A DNA stretch of 49,925 nucleotides, taken from positions 1 to 49,925 of the forward strand of contig CACHWJ010000006.1 in assembly GCA_902583635.1 (NCBI GenBank), read 5' to 3'. Made by a program: the position numbers and the translations under genes. How positions within the stretch are numbered: the first letter of the stretch is position 1; the number at the start of each line of letters is the position of its first letter. Of this stretch, positions 27,284-35,369 are shown one piece after another. The notes under the pieces were generated by a model. That model did not search any database. It was given only the letters and a program-made list of their open reading frames with translations, and was not told the origin of the DNA. The stretch comes from an uncultured Pelagibacteraceae bacterium. GTDB taxonomy: Bacteria > Pseudomonadota > Alphaproteobacteria > Pelagibacterales > Pelagibacteraceae.

Positions 27284-27746
27284 AGTAAATTTTTGTTAAG
27301 CCAATAGTTAATAATAAAGATATTAAAATATTGTAGTTTGTAAGGGATAATCCAAAAATTTTGAATGTTACATCTTTGCAACTTATACTTTTTTGTTGTA
27401 ATTGCTTTAATATTTCATCTTTATCAACAATATTTGCTCCCTTTTCAAGATCGCAAAGTAAAGACTCTTTTATAAAACCTTGTTCAATTCCTAAGTGATA
27501 TAAAGACAATATTGTTGCTATTAAAAAAATTATAGCCAATGAGAGAATTAGATACTTTTCTAGTTTATTGTATTTATAATTTATTAATACAATTAACATT
27601 GCTAAAAAATATGGGATCCTTTCATATACACAAAGATTACAAGGTTGGTGACCAAGAATGTATTCTATGAAATATGCAGATACTAATGCAATAAAGCTTA
27701 TTAAAAATATACCTGTAAATAAATTTTTTTTGCTGAGGTTAAACAT
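27261..27746 (-). CDS. dsbB: DsbB-family disulfide bond formation protein
   Basis: 161-aa inner-membrane protein with four hydrophobic helices. The first periplasmic loop carries the redox pair Cys36-Asn-Leu-Cys39 (GHQPCNLCVYERIPY); a second pair is Cys98 and Cys123. DsbB reoxidises DsbA and passes electrons to ubiquinone, which fits its overlap with coq7. No dsbA is present in the window. It overlaps the DedA-family gene by 8 nt. Confidence 0.87.
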   Translation of the reverse strand: MFNLSKKNLFTGIFLISFIALVSAYFIEYILGHQPCNLCVYERIPYFLAMLIVLINYKYNKLEKYLILSLAIIFLIATILSLYHLGIEQGFIKESLLCDLEKGANIVDKDEILKQLQQKSISCKDVTFKIFGLSLTNYNILISLLLTIGLTKIYFGYEKNR

Positions 27747-28344
27747 TAAATTTATAAAATAAAAATATTATTAAAAATATAATAACAAGTAGCATCCCCA
27801 AAATGGTAAACCATTTTGATCCATGTCTGTTCATAAAATCAGTAAATAAATGTCCAAATTTATACGACAAGTAAGAAATAATAAAAAACCTAAGACTTCT
27901 AGAGATAAGACTTACAAGGATAAATATGAGCAGATTGAAACCAATTAATCCACTAGCAATTGTGAAAGCTTTATAAGGCAAAGGAGTAAAACCTGCTAAA
28001 AAAAGTATACTTAGCCATGCTAGAAACCCCTCTCCAATAGATAGACTATATTTTAATTTTTCAACTTTATTTTCATATCCATAAAATTCGATCACACTGA
28101 AAGATAGATCATAAAAAAATGATCCCAGGAAGTATCCAAAAATACCTCCCAAAACTGAAAAAATGGATGCTATCATAAATATTTTTATATAATTTTTTTT
28201 CTTTGCAATGACCATAGGCACAATCATTACGTCTGGTGGTATGGGAAAAAAAGAACTTTCAATAAACGAAACTAAACCCAAATAAAAGTTTGAGCTCTTA
28301 TGTGATGCTAAATCTAAACATTTCCTGTAAAGAGTTTGAAACAT
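27739..28344 (-). CDS. DedA/YqaA-family membrane protein
   Basis: 201-aa integral membrane protein with about five hydrophobic segments. The N-terminal SFIESSFFPIPPDVMIVPMV and the central FLAGFTPLPYKAFTIASG are the glycine/proline-containing re-entrant motifs of the SNARE-associated/DedA (VTT) fold; the size is closest to YqaA. Members are thought to move lipids or maintain membrane potential. It is first in a minus-strand set with dsbB and coq7, with about 60 nt to the divergent tRNA-Leu. Confidence 0.82.
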   Translation of the reverse strand: MFQTLYRKCLDLASHKSSNFYLGLVSFIESSFFPIPPDVMIVPMVIAKKKNYIKIFMIASIFSVLGGIFGYFLGSFFYDLSFSVIEFYGYENKVEKLKYSLSIGEGFLAWLSILFLAGFTPLPYKAFTIASGLIGFNLLIFILVSLISRSLRFFIISYLSYKFGHLFTDFMNRHGSKWFTILGMLLVIIFLIIFLFYKFNV

Positions 28345-28385
28345 TTTTTGGTTTTAATATAATTTTAGTTCTTATACTATTTAAA

Positions 28386-28391
28386 TATAAT
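28386..28391 (+). promoter_or_regulatory. -10 box candidate for tRNA-Leu and acyl-CoA synthetase
   Basis: A perfect TATAAT lies 15 nt before the mature tRNA 5' end, so transcription would start a few bases before the tRNA. The matching -35 position is weak (TTTTAG). This is the only clear promoter for the synthetase gene that follows the tRNA. Confidence 0.45.
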
Positions 28392-28406
28392 TTAATTCAA
28401 ATTAGC

Positions 28407-28491
28407 GGGCGAATGGCGGAACTGGTAGACGCGCACGACTCAAAATCGTGTTTTGTAAGAAGTGAGAGTTCGATTCTCTCTTCGCCCACCA
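28407..28491 (+). tRNA. tRNA-Leu(CAA)
   Basis: An 85-nt class II tRNA with encoded CCA. Acceptor GGGCGAA pairs with TTCGCCC; the D arm contains GGTAGACGC; the anticodon stem CACGA/TCGTG frames loop CTCAAAA, anticodon CAA, reading UUG. A variable arm follows, then the T arm GAGAG-TTCGATT-CTCTC. The acyl-CoA synthetase ATG is only 6 nt after the CCA. Confidence 0.97.
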
Positions 28492-28497
28492 AAAGAT

Positions 28498-30195
28498 ATG
28501 GAAATAAACAAACAAAATAATCTTTTAGAACTTTTTTATCAACAGTACTTAAAAGAAAAGCCTGATCAAATTTTTTTGAAATCATTAAAAAATTTAGAAA
28601 ATAAATTTACATGGAAAGAAACCTATTTAAATATTTTAAAACTATCTGAAGAGTTAAGTTCATTTATAGAGAATAAAGATCGTTGTTTATTAATTTCAGA
28701 AAATAGACCTGAATGGATGATTTCTGATTTAGCAATAATGTTATCAAAAGGTATTACTGTTCCAGCTTATACGACCTATGTAGAAAGAGATTACGAATAT
28801 TTAATTAATGATTGTAATCCATCAGTTGTAATTGTTTCAGACTCTTTACAATATAATAAAATTAAAAATATAGTTAAATCCAAACCTTTCATAAAAAAAA
28901 TATTATCTTTTGAAGAGATTAAAGATGCAAATGAGGTTATTTACGTTAAAAATATTTTTGCGAAAAAAAAATATCATGAAAAAAATTTTCTAAATTTAGA
29001 TATTTCTAGAAAAGATCTTGCCTGTATAATTTACACCTCAGGCACACAAGGAAACCCCAAAGGTGTGATGTTAAGTCATGGAGGAATATTGAGTAATTGT
29101 GAAGGAGCTTTATTTTTACTAAAAGAGTTTATTTCAAAAAAAGCTAGATTTTTAACTTGGTTACCGTTGTCACACTCGTACGAGCATACTGTTCAATTTG
29201 TTCAAATAGCATTGGGCGCCAGAGTGTTTTATGCTGAAAGTATTGACAAGCTAATAAAAAATATGGGCGAATGTAATCCTGATATAATGACCGCTGTCCC
29301 AAGATTTTATCAAAATTTATATCAAAAGATAAATGCATCTTTTAACAAAACAAAAGGCCTTAAAAAATATCTTATCAACAAAATGCTTTCTCTTGGGGAA
29401 AAGGTTTTATTTAAAAATAAATTATCTAAATTAGAAAAAGTACAAAACATTATTTGTGAAAAATTAGTTAGAAAAAAAATAAAAGCACAATTTGGTGGTT
29501 CCCTAAAGTTATTTATTTCTGGAGGTGGTGCTTTAGATAAAGATGTAGGGGTATTTTTAAATGCAATAGGATTACCGACACTACAGGGATACGGTTTAAC
29601 AGAAACCTCTCCAGTGGTTAGTTGTAATCCAAAAGATGATATAAGGATAGATACTGTTGGACCTGCTTTTACTGCAAATGAGGTTAAAATAGCAGATGAT
29701 GGCGAGATCTTGGTTAAGGGTGAAAACGTAATGTTAGGCTATTGGAATAATGAGGAAGAAACCAAAAAAGTTTTAAATGATGGATGGTTATCTACTGGTG
29801 ACATTGGTCATTTTGAAAATAATTACTTAAAAATTACAGATAGAAAAAAAGATATTCTAATTACTCCTGGAGGAGACAATATTTCACCAATAAAAATTGA
29901 AAATGATTTATTAAAAATTGATTTTGTTGAGCAAGCTTTAGTGTATGGAGATAATAAACCTTATTTGGTTGCGCTATTAGTTTTAAATAAAGAAAAGTCG
30001 AACATACTTGATGAGATAATTCTAAAAGAACTGGAAATAGTTAATAAAAACTTATCAAAAATAGAAAAAATAAAAAAATTTATTGTTATTAAAGATCAAT
30101 TTACAATTGAAAATGGACTGATAACACCGACATTAAAATTAAAAAGATATAAAATTATAAAGAAATATAAAAATGAATTAGAAAATCTTTATTAA
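28498..30195 (+). CDS. Long-chain acyl-CoA synthetase (AMP-forming)
   Basis: 565-aa ANL-superfamily ligase activating a carboxylic acid, probably a long-chain fatty acid, with ATP and CoA. The P-loop-like motif is YTSGTQGNPKGVMLSH, the A4/A5 region QGYGLTETSPVVS, the adenylate-binding Asp is in GWLSTGDIGH, and the hinge DRKKDILITPGG precedes the C-terminal domain. I start at the ATG after the tRNA; an upstream ATG in the same frame lies inside the tRNA gene. There is no Shine-Dalgarno in the six-base gap, so translation must use the tRNA-containing precursor or a near-leaderless product. Confidence 0.9.
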   Translation: MEINKQNNLLELFYQQYLKEKPDQIFLKSLKNLENKFTWKETYLNILKLSEELSSFIENKDRCLLISENRPEWMISDLAIMLSKGITVPAYTTYVERDYEYLINDCNPSVVIVSDSLQYNKIKNIVKSKPFIKKILSFEEIKDANEVIYVKNIFAKKKYHEKNFLNLDISRKDLACIIYTSGTQGNPKGVMLSHGGILSNCEGALFLLKEFISKKARFLTWLPLSHSYEHTVQFVQIALGARVFYAESIDKLIKNMGECNPDIMTAVPRFYQNLYQKINASFNKTKGLKKYLINKMLSLGEKVLFKNKLSKLEKVQNIICEKLVRKKIKAQFGGSLKLFISGGGALDKDVGVFLNAIGLPTLQGYGLTETSPVVSCNPKDDIRIDTVGPAFTANEVKIADDGEILVKGENVMLGYWNNEEETKKVLNDGWLSTGDIGHFENNYLKITDRKKDILITPGGDNISPIKIENDLLKIDFVEQALVYGDNKPYLVALLVLNKEKSNILDEIILKELEIVNKNLSKIEKIKKFIVIKDQFTIENGLITPTLKLKRYKIIKKYKNELENLY

Positions 30196-30314
30196 TTTAT
30201 TTTTATAAGATGGTTTATTAACCGCATAAACATTAACTTAATTAATAGATTAAAATTTAAAAAAAAATAAAAAATAAAAAATAATTTTTCAAATTTTAAG
30301 TTTCAATTAAAGGT

Positions 30315-30349
30315 TTGACATAACTTATAGAAAAAAATAAAAATATAGT
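30315..30349 (+). promoter_or_regulatory. Promoter candidate for the polybasic small gene
   Basis: TTGACA at 30315-30320 is followed by TAAAAA at 17-nt spacing (30338-30343) or a better TATAGT at 23 nt (30344-30349). The -35 is perfect and the -10 choice is ambiguous. It lies in a 200-nt spacer after the synthetase and gives the tiny gene its own transcription start. Confidence 0.45.
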
Positions 30350-30354
30350 AACAG

Positions 30355-30371
30355 CGAATCATTTTGATTCG
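30355..30371 (+). promoter_or_regulatory. Leader hairpin before the polybasic small gene
   Basis: CGAATCA and TGATTCG form a perfect 7-bp stem with loop TTT in the 5' leader, ending 25 nt before the ATG. The AAAAGGGAGC ribosome-binding region follows at about 30381-30390. The hairpin may stabilise the mRNA or be a structured regulatory leader; there is no T-tract, so it is not a terminator. Confidence 0.5.
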
Positions 30372-30395
30372 TTTAACTAAAAAAGGGAGCTAAAG

Positions 30396-30488
30396 ATGCC
30401 TAAGAAGAGAAAAAAAGCGGCAAAGAAAACTAAGAAAAAAGCTAAGAAAAAAGCTAAGAAAAAAGCAAAAAAAAGAAGAAGAAAATAG
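30396..30488 (+). CDS. 30-residue polylysine/alanine peptide (histone H1-tail-like)
   Basis: A short frame missed by length-based gene calling. It encodes MPKKRKKAAKKTKKKA followed by more KKKA repeats and RRRK: 18 Lys, 4 Arg and 5 Ala of 30 residues. It is preceded by a promoter, a leader hairpin and a strong GGGAG ribosome-binding site, and followed by an excellent terminator, so it is a complete transcription unit. A tandem 12-nt repeat (GCTAAGAAAAAA type) makes up the core. Composition suggests binding to nucleic acid or another polyanion, like H1 or AlgP tails. No family is recognised. Confidence 0.75.
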   Translation: MPKKRKKAAKKTKKKAKKKAKKKAKKRRRK

Positions 30489-30511
30489 TAACTTAGTATT
30501 CTTTACAAAAA

Positions 30512-30552
30512 ACGCTTCTCATTACAGTTTGTGTGTGAGAGGCGTTTTTTTT
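30512..30552 (+). terminator. Strong bidirectional intrinsic terminator
   Basis: ACGCTTCTCA (30512-30521) pairs with TGAGAGGCGT (30536-30545), a 10-bp stem with one G-T wobble, followed by eight Ts. On the minus strand the preceding A-run supplies a T-tract too, so it serves both the polybasic gene and carD, whose stop begins at 30553. It is the best intrinsic terminator I saw in the window. Confidence 0.88.
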
Positions 30553-31420
30553 ATTCCTCAATAGGTTCGTCTGTATCAGAGATTGGTTCATCTACTGGAA
30601 GCTCAGTAGCAGCTGCTTTAGCAGTTGGTGCAGTCTGTACTTGGGTACCCATGTTTCTCTTTAATGCTTTATCTAATTTTTTTTGAGTATCTTCTAATGA
30701 TAAATTCAAAATAATCTGAAATTCAGATAATATTCTCTCATAAGCTTTTTCAAAGAGCTGTCTTTCACTATAAGATTGATCTACCATTAGATCATCACCT
30801 TTGTTCAAATCTCTAACTACTTCTGCTAATTCATAAATTTTTCCAGATGAAATTTTTGCTTCATATTCTTGTGCACGTCTACTCCACATTGATCTTTTTA
30901 TTTTTGGTTTGCTTTTAAGAATCGAAATACACTTATTAACCTGATTAATAGTTGCCAAGGGTCTCAAATTAGACTGCTTATTCACTGGCACCATTCCATT
31001 TGCTTTATCTTTTTCAAATTTTATAACGTAAGTTTCAACGTCAATTCCACCTATATTTATTTTTTTAAATTCTGTAATTTGTCCAACACCATGTTTGGGA
31101 TAAACAACATAATCTTTAATTTTATATTCTCTTTTTTCAGTTTCTTGTTTCTTAACTTTTTTTATCTCTGGTTTTACTTCGTTAGTTTTAGAGATTCTTA
31201 GACTGTCAACCTTTGGCTCTGTTGGAGTTGAAGCTGTTTTCTTTATTGATTTTTTTCTTATAGATTTTGTGGGAACTTTTTTTATGACTTTTTTTATTTT
31301 TTTTGTTTTTTTAACTTTTACTTTAGCAATTTTTTTTTTAGCAACTTTTTTTTTCACTTTTTTTTCGGTTTTTCTATTAAAGATTTTCTTTAAAATATTT
31401 TTCGTATTTATTTTGCTCAT
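30551..31420 (-). CDS. carD: CarD/CdnL-family RNA polymerase-binding regulator with lysine-rich N-terminal tail
   Basis: CarD-type proteins bind the RNA polymerase beta subunit and stabilise open promoter complexes, often at rRNA promoters. From about residue 98 the sequence shows the RNA-polymerase-interaction domain ([18 protein letters not shown], then [14 protein letters not shown]) and the helical DNA-interacting part ([36 protein letters not shown]). The first ~97 residues are low-complexity and Lys/Val/Ile-rich, an extension usual CarD (~160-190 aa) lacks. I start at the ATG giving MSKINTK (289 aa); ATGs 5 and 14 codons further upstream are possible. The start overlaps fdxA by 44 nt. 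Confidence 0.87.
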   Translation of the reverse strand: MSKINTKNILKKIFNRKTEKKVKKKVAKKKIAKVKVKKTKKIKKVIKKVPTKSIRKKSIKKTASTPTEPKVDSLRISKTNEVKPEIKKVKKQETEKREYKIKDYVVYPKHGVGQITEFKKINIGGIDVETYVIKFEKDKANGMVPVNKQSNLRPLATINQVNKCISILKSKPKIKRSMWSRRAQEYEAKISSGKIYELAEVVRDLNKGDDLMVDQSYSERQLFEKAYERILSEFQIILNLSLEDTQKKLDKALKRNMGTQVQTAPTAKAAATELPVDEPISDTDEPIEE

Positions 31421-31703
31421 CTTTAAATTTTTCATGATCCGGTGGAGGATCTTTTTTTTCACTTATATTAGGCCAGATCTCAGAATATTTAGTATTAATC
31501 TCTAACCATTTTTCACTTCCAGGTTCAGTATCAGCTTTAATGGCATCAACGGGACATTCTGGCTCGCAAACGCCACAATCTATACACTCATCCGGTTTAA
31601 TTACAAGCATATTTTTCCCTTCATAAAAGCAATCTACCGGACATACATCAACGCAGTCAGTTAATTTACATTTAATGCAATTGTCGTTAACAAGATATGT
31701 CAT
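31377..31703 (-). CDS. fdxA: 7Fe ferredoxin, FdxA type
   Basis: 108-aa ferredoxin with one 3Fe-4S and one 4Fe-4S cluster: [17 protein letters not shown] near the N-terminus and [15 protein letters not shown] in the second half. The extended C-terminal tail ([16 protein letters not shown]) is that of FdxA in Alphaproteobacteria. It overlaps the TerB-like gene by 4 nt and carD by 44 nt, in the order helicase-terB-fdxA-carD. The usual S4-domain gene of this cluster is absent. Its partner is unknown. Confidence 0.95.
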   Translation of the reverse strand: MTYLVNDNCIKCKLTDCVDVCPVDCFYEGKNMLVIKPDECIDCGVCEPECPVDAIKADTEPGSEKWLEINTKYSEIWPNISEKKDPPPDHEKFKDEQNKYEKYFKENL

Positions 31704-32116
31704 TTCGAACTTTCATTTTTAATTTTGTTTTTAATATCTCCCATAACTTTGCTATCTATATAAAGAAGCCCAGCAAGTCTTCTCATTAAATTAGTTTCGT
31801 ATAAATCAGCATCTTTATTTGAGTATATTATAGCCCAGAGTGCCTTTATTATTTTGATTTTCTCATTCTCAGATAAATTTTTTACTTCTCTTGTAAATTC
31901 AAGTATTTGATTTGAATTTTCTTCAATAATTTTTGCTTCCTTAATTGTGGAAGAAAGATTTTCTTTTTTAACTCCCAATTCTAAAAGCGTTTTTTTAATT
32001 ATTTCTTCTTCATTATCAGTGTAATTTTCATCAATCTTAGCAGTATGGATTAACAAAGCACCAACTTTAATTAGAAAGCTATCTTCAATTTTTTTATCGT
32101 CTTTCTTAAAAAACAT
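31700..32116 (-). CDS. TerB-like (TerB_N/DjlA-type helical) protein
   Basis: 138-aa all-helical acidic cytoplasmic protein. The pattern [28 protein letters not shown], with an acidic loop after a helix, and [30 protein letters not shown] near the C-terminus match the TerB superfamily repeat, which binds metal through acidic residues. Tellurite resistance is not implied. It lies 5 nt after the helicase stop and overlaps fdxA by 4 nt. Confidence 0.8.
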   Translation of the reverse strand: MFFKKDDKKIEDSFLIKVGALLIHTAKIDENYTDNEEEIIKKTLLELGVKKENLSSTIKEAKIIEENSNQILEFTREVKNLSENEKIKIIKALWAIIYSNKDADLYETNLMRRLAGLLYIDSKVMGDIKNKIKNESSK

Positions 32117-32121
32117 AATGA

Positions 32122-34602
32122 CTAGCTTAGGTTTAAATTTTTTAAAACTTCAAATGGATTTTCTTTCGAAACTTTTTTAATTGAAGCTTTTTTGAATTTT
32201 TTAATTGGATTGTATTTAAAATATATTTCTTTTTCTTTTTCAAATACTTTATAATTCATCTTTGTTAAGAGTCTTTTAAAGTTTTCTTTACTGCATCCTA
32301 ATAAATTTAACATTTCAGGAACTACTTTAATGTCACTTTTATCTTTTGAATTCGAATTAATGATTAACATAAATAGTCTTTCTAGAATATCTATCCTAAC
32401 AAAGAATGCGTCAAATTTCTCAAATCCACATAAAAGCATGAAGTTTTGATTTTTTAAGTCTTTATTGTCTACAAAATTAAGACCAAATGTAGGGGGTTTT
32501 AAATTATAATATTTTTGATGAAAATTTTTCCATAATAAAGTCCTTAAAGAAACAGCCTCAGGCTTAATTAATTGATGCAGAAATACGTGATACCGTCCAA
32601 ATTTTACACCTAATTCTCTAAGAATTTTTCTCTCATTTTGACCTAAATTTTTTAAATATTCAGATACCTGATCTCTCTTTAAGACACCATTGTTTTCATA
32701 AAGTTGATAGGCCAAAGCTTTTATAGAAGAGTTATTTTCTTTAATATTTTTTAGGTCAATAAGACTTTTTAATACCTCATTAATTTTTGTTTGAATCCAC
32801 CCGTAAATATATTCATTTAATTTTTGTTTAGGACCTCGGTCAATTATGTCATCTATTAACAAGTTAAAATTAGGATTTAGATAATCGGTACCCGTAGAAA
32901 GTTTTGCAATGGGAAATTTATTCCAATAAATTTTGAAATCTTCATGGAGTTTAATTAAACCTGTATCAATAATTGCCTGAATTCTTCTCTCAAGTTCTGG
33001 GCCAATAGTCTGTCTTGCTGCTTTTTTTAAGGATTTGATATCTGTCTCTAGAGCACCTTTTTTAAGGTCTAATTCTAATTTTAACCCATTAATTTTTCCA
33101 ATAAATTGTTCATCGATCATTACGTCATTGTTTTCCAAGATTTCTGTTTTAAATTCCATCTCTTGTTTTAATCCTCTTGCAAGAACGCTTGCTCTTTTGT
33201 CAATAAAAGTTTTTGTAAGTTCTTCATGAAGTCTATCTGAAAGTCTATCTTCTAAGTGTTTAGTTTTCTCAATCCAATAATCTTGATTTTCTACCCAATT
33301 ATTTTTATTTGAAACATATGACCAAGTCCTCACATTTGCAATTCTATTTGACAAAGAGTCAACATTTCCATCTAATTTGTCAAGTTTCAATAGCTGCAAT
33401 CTCATATAATCATTAGAAATCACTCTTTTATCACTATTTAAAAACTTAAATACACTTCCAATAACCTCATAATGATTGCCATAAGTTTTTTTTACAAAAT
33501 CAGGAATTTGACAGCACTCCCAAAGCAGACTTAAGGTTTTCTCATTAAATTTTAAATTAATAAAATTGGTATCTTTTAAAAAATATTTAAGGGCTTTTTC
33601 ATCTTCACATTCATGTATTTTTCTTAACCATTCCATGTGAGGTTTTTCATCTAAACTTTTAATTAAACTAGAAGAGTTATTAAAATTTAGATCTGTATTC
33701 CTCCAAAATAAAGTTCTTATTTCCTCAAATTTATGATTCTCTAGGAGATCCACATCTTCAGCAGTTATTTCTTTACATTCTCCAGTTATACCAAAACTTC
33801 CATCATTTAAATATCTTCCAGCTCTCCCAGCTATTTGACCTATCTCAGAAAGATTAAGTCTCCTTAATTTTTTTCCATCAAATTTTTTAAGATTGGAAAA
33901 ATAAACATGTTCTAAATCCATATTAATACCCATTCCAATAGCATCAGTCGCTACTAAAAAATCCACATCTCCAGACTGATATAATTCTACTTGAGCATTT
34001 CTTGTTTTAGGACTAAGCGAACCCATCACTATAGCTGCTCCACCCTTTTGTCTTCTTATCAGCTCAGCTATTGCATAAACTTCTTCTGCAGAAAATGCTA
34101 TTATTGCGGTTTTTCTATTTATTCTAGAAATTTTCTTATGACCTGAATATGTAAGTTTTGATAATCTTTCTCTATTTATAAACTCTATATCACCATCTAA
34201 CTTAGTAATAATATTTTTTATAGTATGAGATCCCATTAACATTGTAAGTTTTTCACCTCTCATATTTAAAAGTCTGTCAGTAAAAATATGTCCCCTTTCA
34301 TGATCTGCACACATTTGTATTTCATCTACAGCAACAAATTCTAAGTATTTATCGATTGGCATAGATTCAACAGTGCATAAGAAATATTTTGCATTTGATG
34401 GAATAATTTTTTCTTCACCAGTGATTAGAGCAACTTCATCACTGCTAATCTTTTTTATTACTTTGTCATATACCTCTCTTGCTAATAATCTAAGAGGAAA
34501 ACCAATCATTCCAGTTTCAAACGAGAGCATAGTTTCTATTGCAAGGTGGGTCTTTCCTGTATTTGTAGGTCCAAGAACAGCAGTAATTTTATTTTTTTTC
34601 AT
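32122..34602 (-). CDS. Suv3-like DExH-box RNA helicase
   Basis: 826-aa superfamily 2 helicase related to mitochondrial SUPV3L1/Suv3. Walker A is GPTNTGKTHLA, Walker B is the DEIQ of FVAVDEIQMC, motif III-like GSHTI follows, and motifs V and VI are ATDAIGMGINMD and QIAGRAGRYL. A long helical C-terminal half ends in a basic segment. In mitochondria Suv3 works with PNPase in RNA decay; here pnp is at the other end of the window, so only functional kinship is suggested. It is first in the operon with terB-like, fdxA and carD genes. Confidence 0.92.
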   Translation of the reverse strand: MKKNKITAVLGPTNTGKTHLAIETMLSFETGMIGFPLRLLAREVYDKVIKKISSDEVALITGEEKIIPSNAKYFLCTVESMPIDKYLEFVAVDEIQMCADHERGHIFTDRLLNMRGEKLTMLMGSHTIKNIITKLDGDIEFINRERLSKLTYSGHKKISRINRKTAIIAFSAEEVYAIAELIRRQKGGAAIVMGSLSPKTRNAQVELYQSGDVDFLVATDAIGMGINMDLEHVYFSNLKKFDGKKLRRLNLSEIGQIAGRAGRYLNDGSFGITGECKEITAEDVDLLENHKFEEIRTLFWRNTDLNFNNSSSLIKSLDEKPHMEWLRKIHECEDEKALKYFLKDTNFINLKFNEKTLSLLWECCQIPDFVKKTYGNHYEVIGSVFKFLNSDKRVISNDYMRLQLLKLDKLDGNVDSLSNRIANVRTWSYVSNKNNWVENQDYWIEKTKHLEDRLSDRLHEELTKTFIDKRASVLARGLKQEMEFKTEILENNDVMIDEQFIGKINGLKLELDLKKGALETDIKSLKKAARQTIGPELERRIQAIIDTGLIKLHEDFKIYWNKFPIAKLSTGTDYLNPNFNLLIDDIIDRGPKQKLNEYIYGWIQTKINEVLKSLIDLKNIKENNSSIKALAYQLYENNGVLKRDQVSEYLKNLGQNERKILRELGVKFGRYHVFLHQLIKPEAVSLRTLLWKNFHQKYYNLKPPTFGLNFVDNKDLKNQNFMLLCGFEKFDAFFVRIDILERLFMLIINSNSKDKSDIKVVPEMLNLLGCSKENFKRLLTKMNYKVFEKEKEIYFKYNPIKKFKKASIKKVSKENPFEVLKNLNLS

Positions 34603-34707
34603 TTCTATGTTTGGTATTATTTTTTTTCCCCCTACCAGATATTGTTGTATCTATAGAACAAAAATAGACTAAAACATGACCGAATCGGAGGGTAAAAAGT
34701 TCTCATT

Positions 34708-35106
34708 TTATTTTTTTAAAATTTTCCAAATACCTGAAGCGGAGGTTATAATTTTTTTATCACATCTGAGTTCACAAAACAGAAAAACAAGCGTTTTAGT
34801 TCTTTTTAAAATTCTAGTGTGTCCAACTATTTCGTCCCCTTCTTTTGAAGTACCAATAAATTTTATGTCTAGAGAGATTGTTACACAGGGAACGTTACCA
34901 GCAGCTCGATGAGCAGCAGTTCCAGCACCAGAGTCAATTAGAGCCGACAAATATCCACCGTGAGTTATGCTTATAGCATTTAAGTGATTTTTATTTATTA
35001 CAGATTTAAATTCATATTCTGTTTCAGATATTGTTCTAAACAAAACACCACCGTTATGTTTCATAAACCCAGGTTTGATACTTATTTGTTCAAATTCTTT
35101 AGTCAT
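34708..35106 (-). CDS. PaaI-type hot-dog thioesterase
   Basis: 132-aa acyl-CoA thioesterase of the 4HBT/PaaI family. The core motif is HGGYLSALIDSGAGTAAHRA (catalytic Asp in LIDSG), followed by CVTISLDIKFIGTSKEGDEI and KTLVFLFCEL. The start is the ATG giving MTKEFEQI; an open frame extends 31 codons upstream but that extension is not part of the hot-dog fold. No Shine-Dalgarno is seen, but a small frame ends 2 nt before its ATG, so coupling is possible. Confidence 0.86.
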   Translation of the reverse strand: MTKEFEQISIKPGFMKHNGGVLFRTISETEYEFKSVINKNHLNAISITHGGYLSALIDSGAGTAAHRAAGNVPCVTISLDIKFIGTSKEGDEIVGHTRILKRTKTLVFLFCELRCDKKIITSASGIWKILKK

Positions 35107-35108
35107 TT

Positions 35109-35207
35109 TTATAAAATGTAAGTTAAAATTAATAAAATTATCACAATAATAATAAAAAAATATACAACTGATTTTTGTAAAGAAGCTTTTATAAGCCAAT
35201 CAAACAT
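35109..35207 (-). CDS. Possible 32-aa single-pass membrane peptide
   Basis: A short frame (M-FDWLIKASLQKS, then a hydrophobic Val/Ile/Leu-rich helix ending TYIL) that would form one membrane helix. An AAAGGA ribosome-binding site sits 6 nt before the ATG, directly after the CCA of tRNA-Arg, and its stop is 2 nt before the PaaI thioesterase start. The site and context support it, but at this length chance cannot be excluded and no family is recognised. Confidence 0.5.
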   Translation of the reverse strand: MFDWLIKASLQKSVVYFFIIIVIILLILTYIL

Positions 35208-35219
35208 TTTAATTCCTTT

Positions 35220-35296
35220 TGGTGGACCGCCCAGAACTCGAATCTGGAATCTCCCGGTTCGTAGCCGAGCGCCTTATCCAATTTGGCCAGCGGTCC
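35220..35296 (-). tRNA. tRNA-Arg(ACG)
   Basis: A 77-nt tRNA on the minus strand with encoded CCA. Acceptor GGACCGC pairs with GCGGTCC; anticodon stem CTCGG/CCGGG (one T-G pair) frames loop CTACGAA, anticodon ACG (read ICG after deamination), decoding CGN. The T arm is CCAGA-TTCGAGT-TCTGG. The small membrane-peptide frame starts 12 nt after the CCA. Confidence 0.97.
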
Positions 35297-35369
35297 TTAT
35301 TAGTTATATATTTCATATATCAAAGTTTTTGATGTAATTTAACTTATAAAATAATATGTTGACAATTTA

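Noticed and set aside
28462-28497. An earlier start for the acyl-CoA synthetase at 28462
   Set aside because: It lies inside the tRNA-Leu gene and the extra residues are not synthetase-like.
31421-31462. Longer CarD start at 31462
   Set aside because: It would deepen the overlap with fdxA to 86 nt, and the added 14 residues lack a ribosome-binding site; kept as an alternative only.
34676-34912. Plus-strand frame beginning MTESEGKKFSF
   Set aside because: It is the antisense shadow of the PaaI thioesterase with no protein-like pattern.
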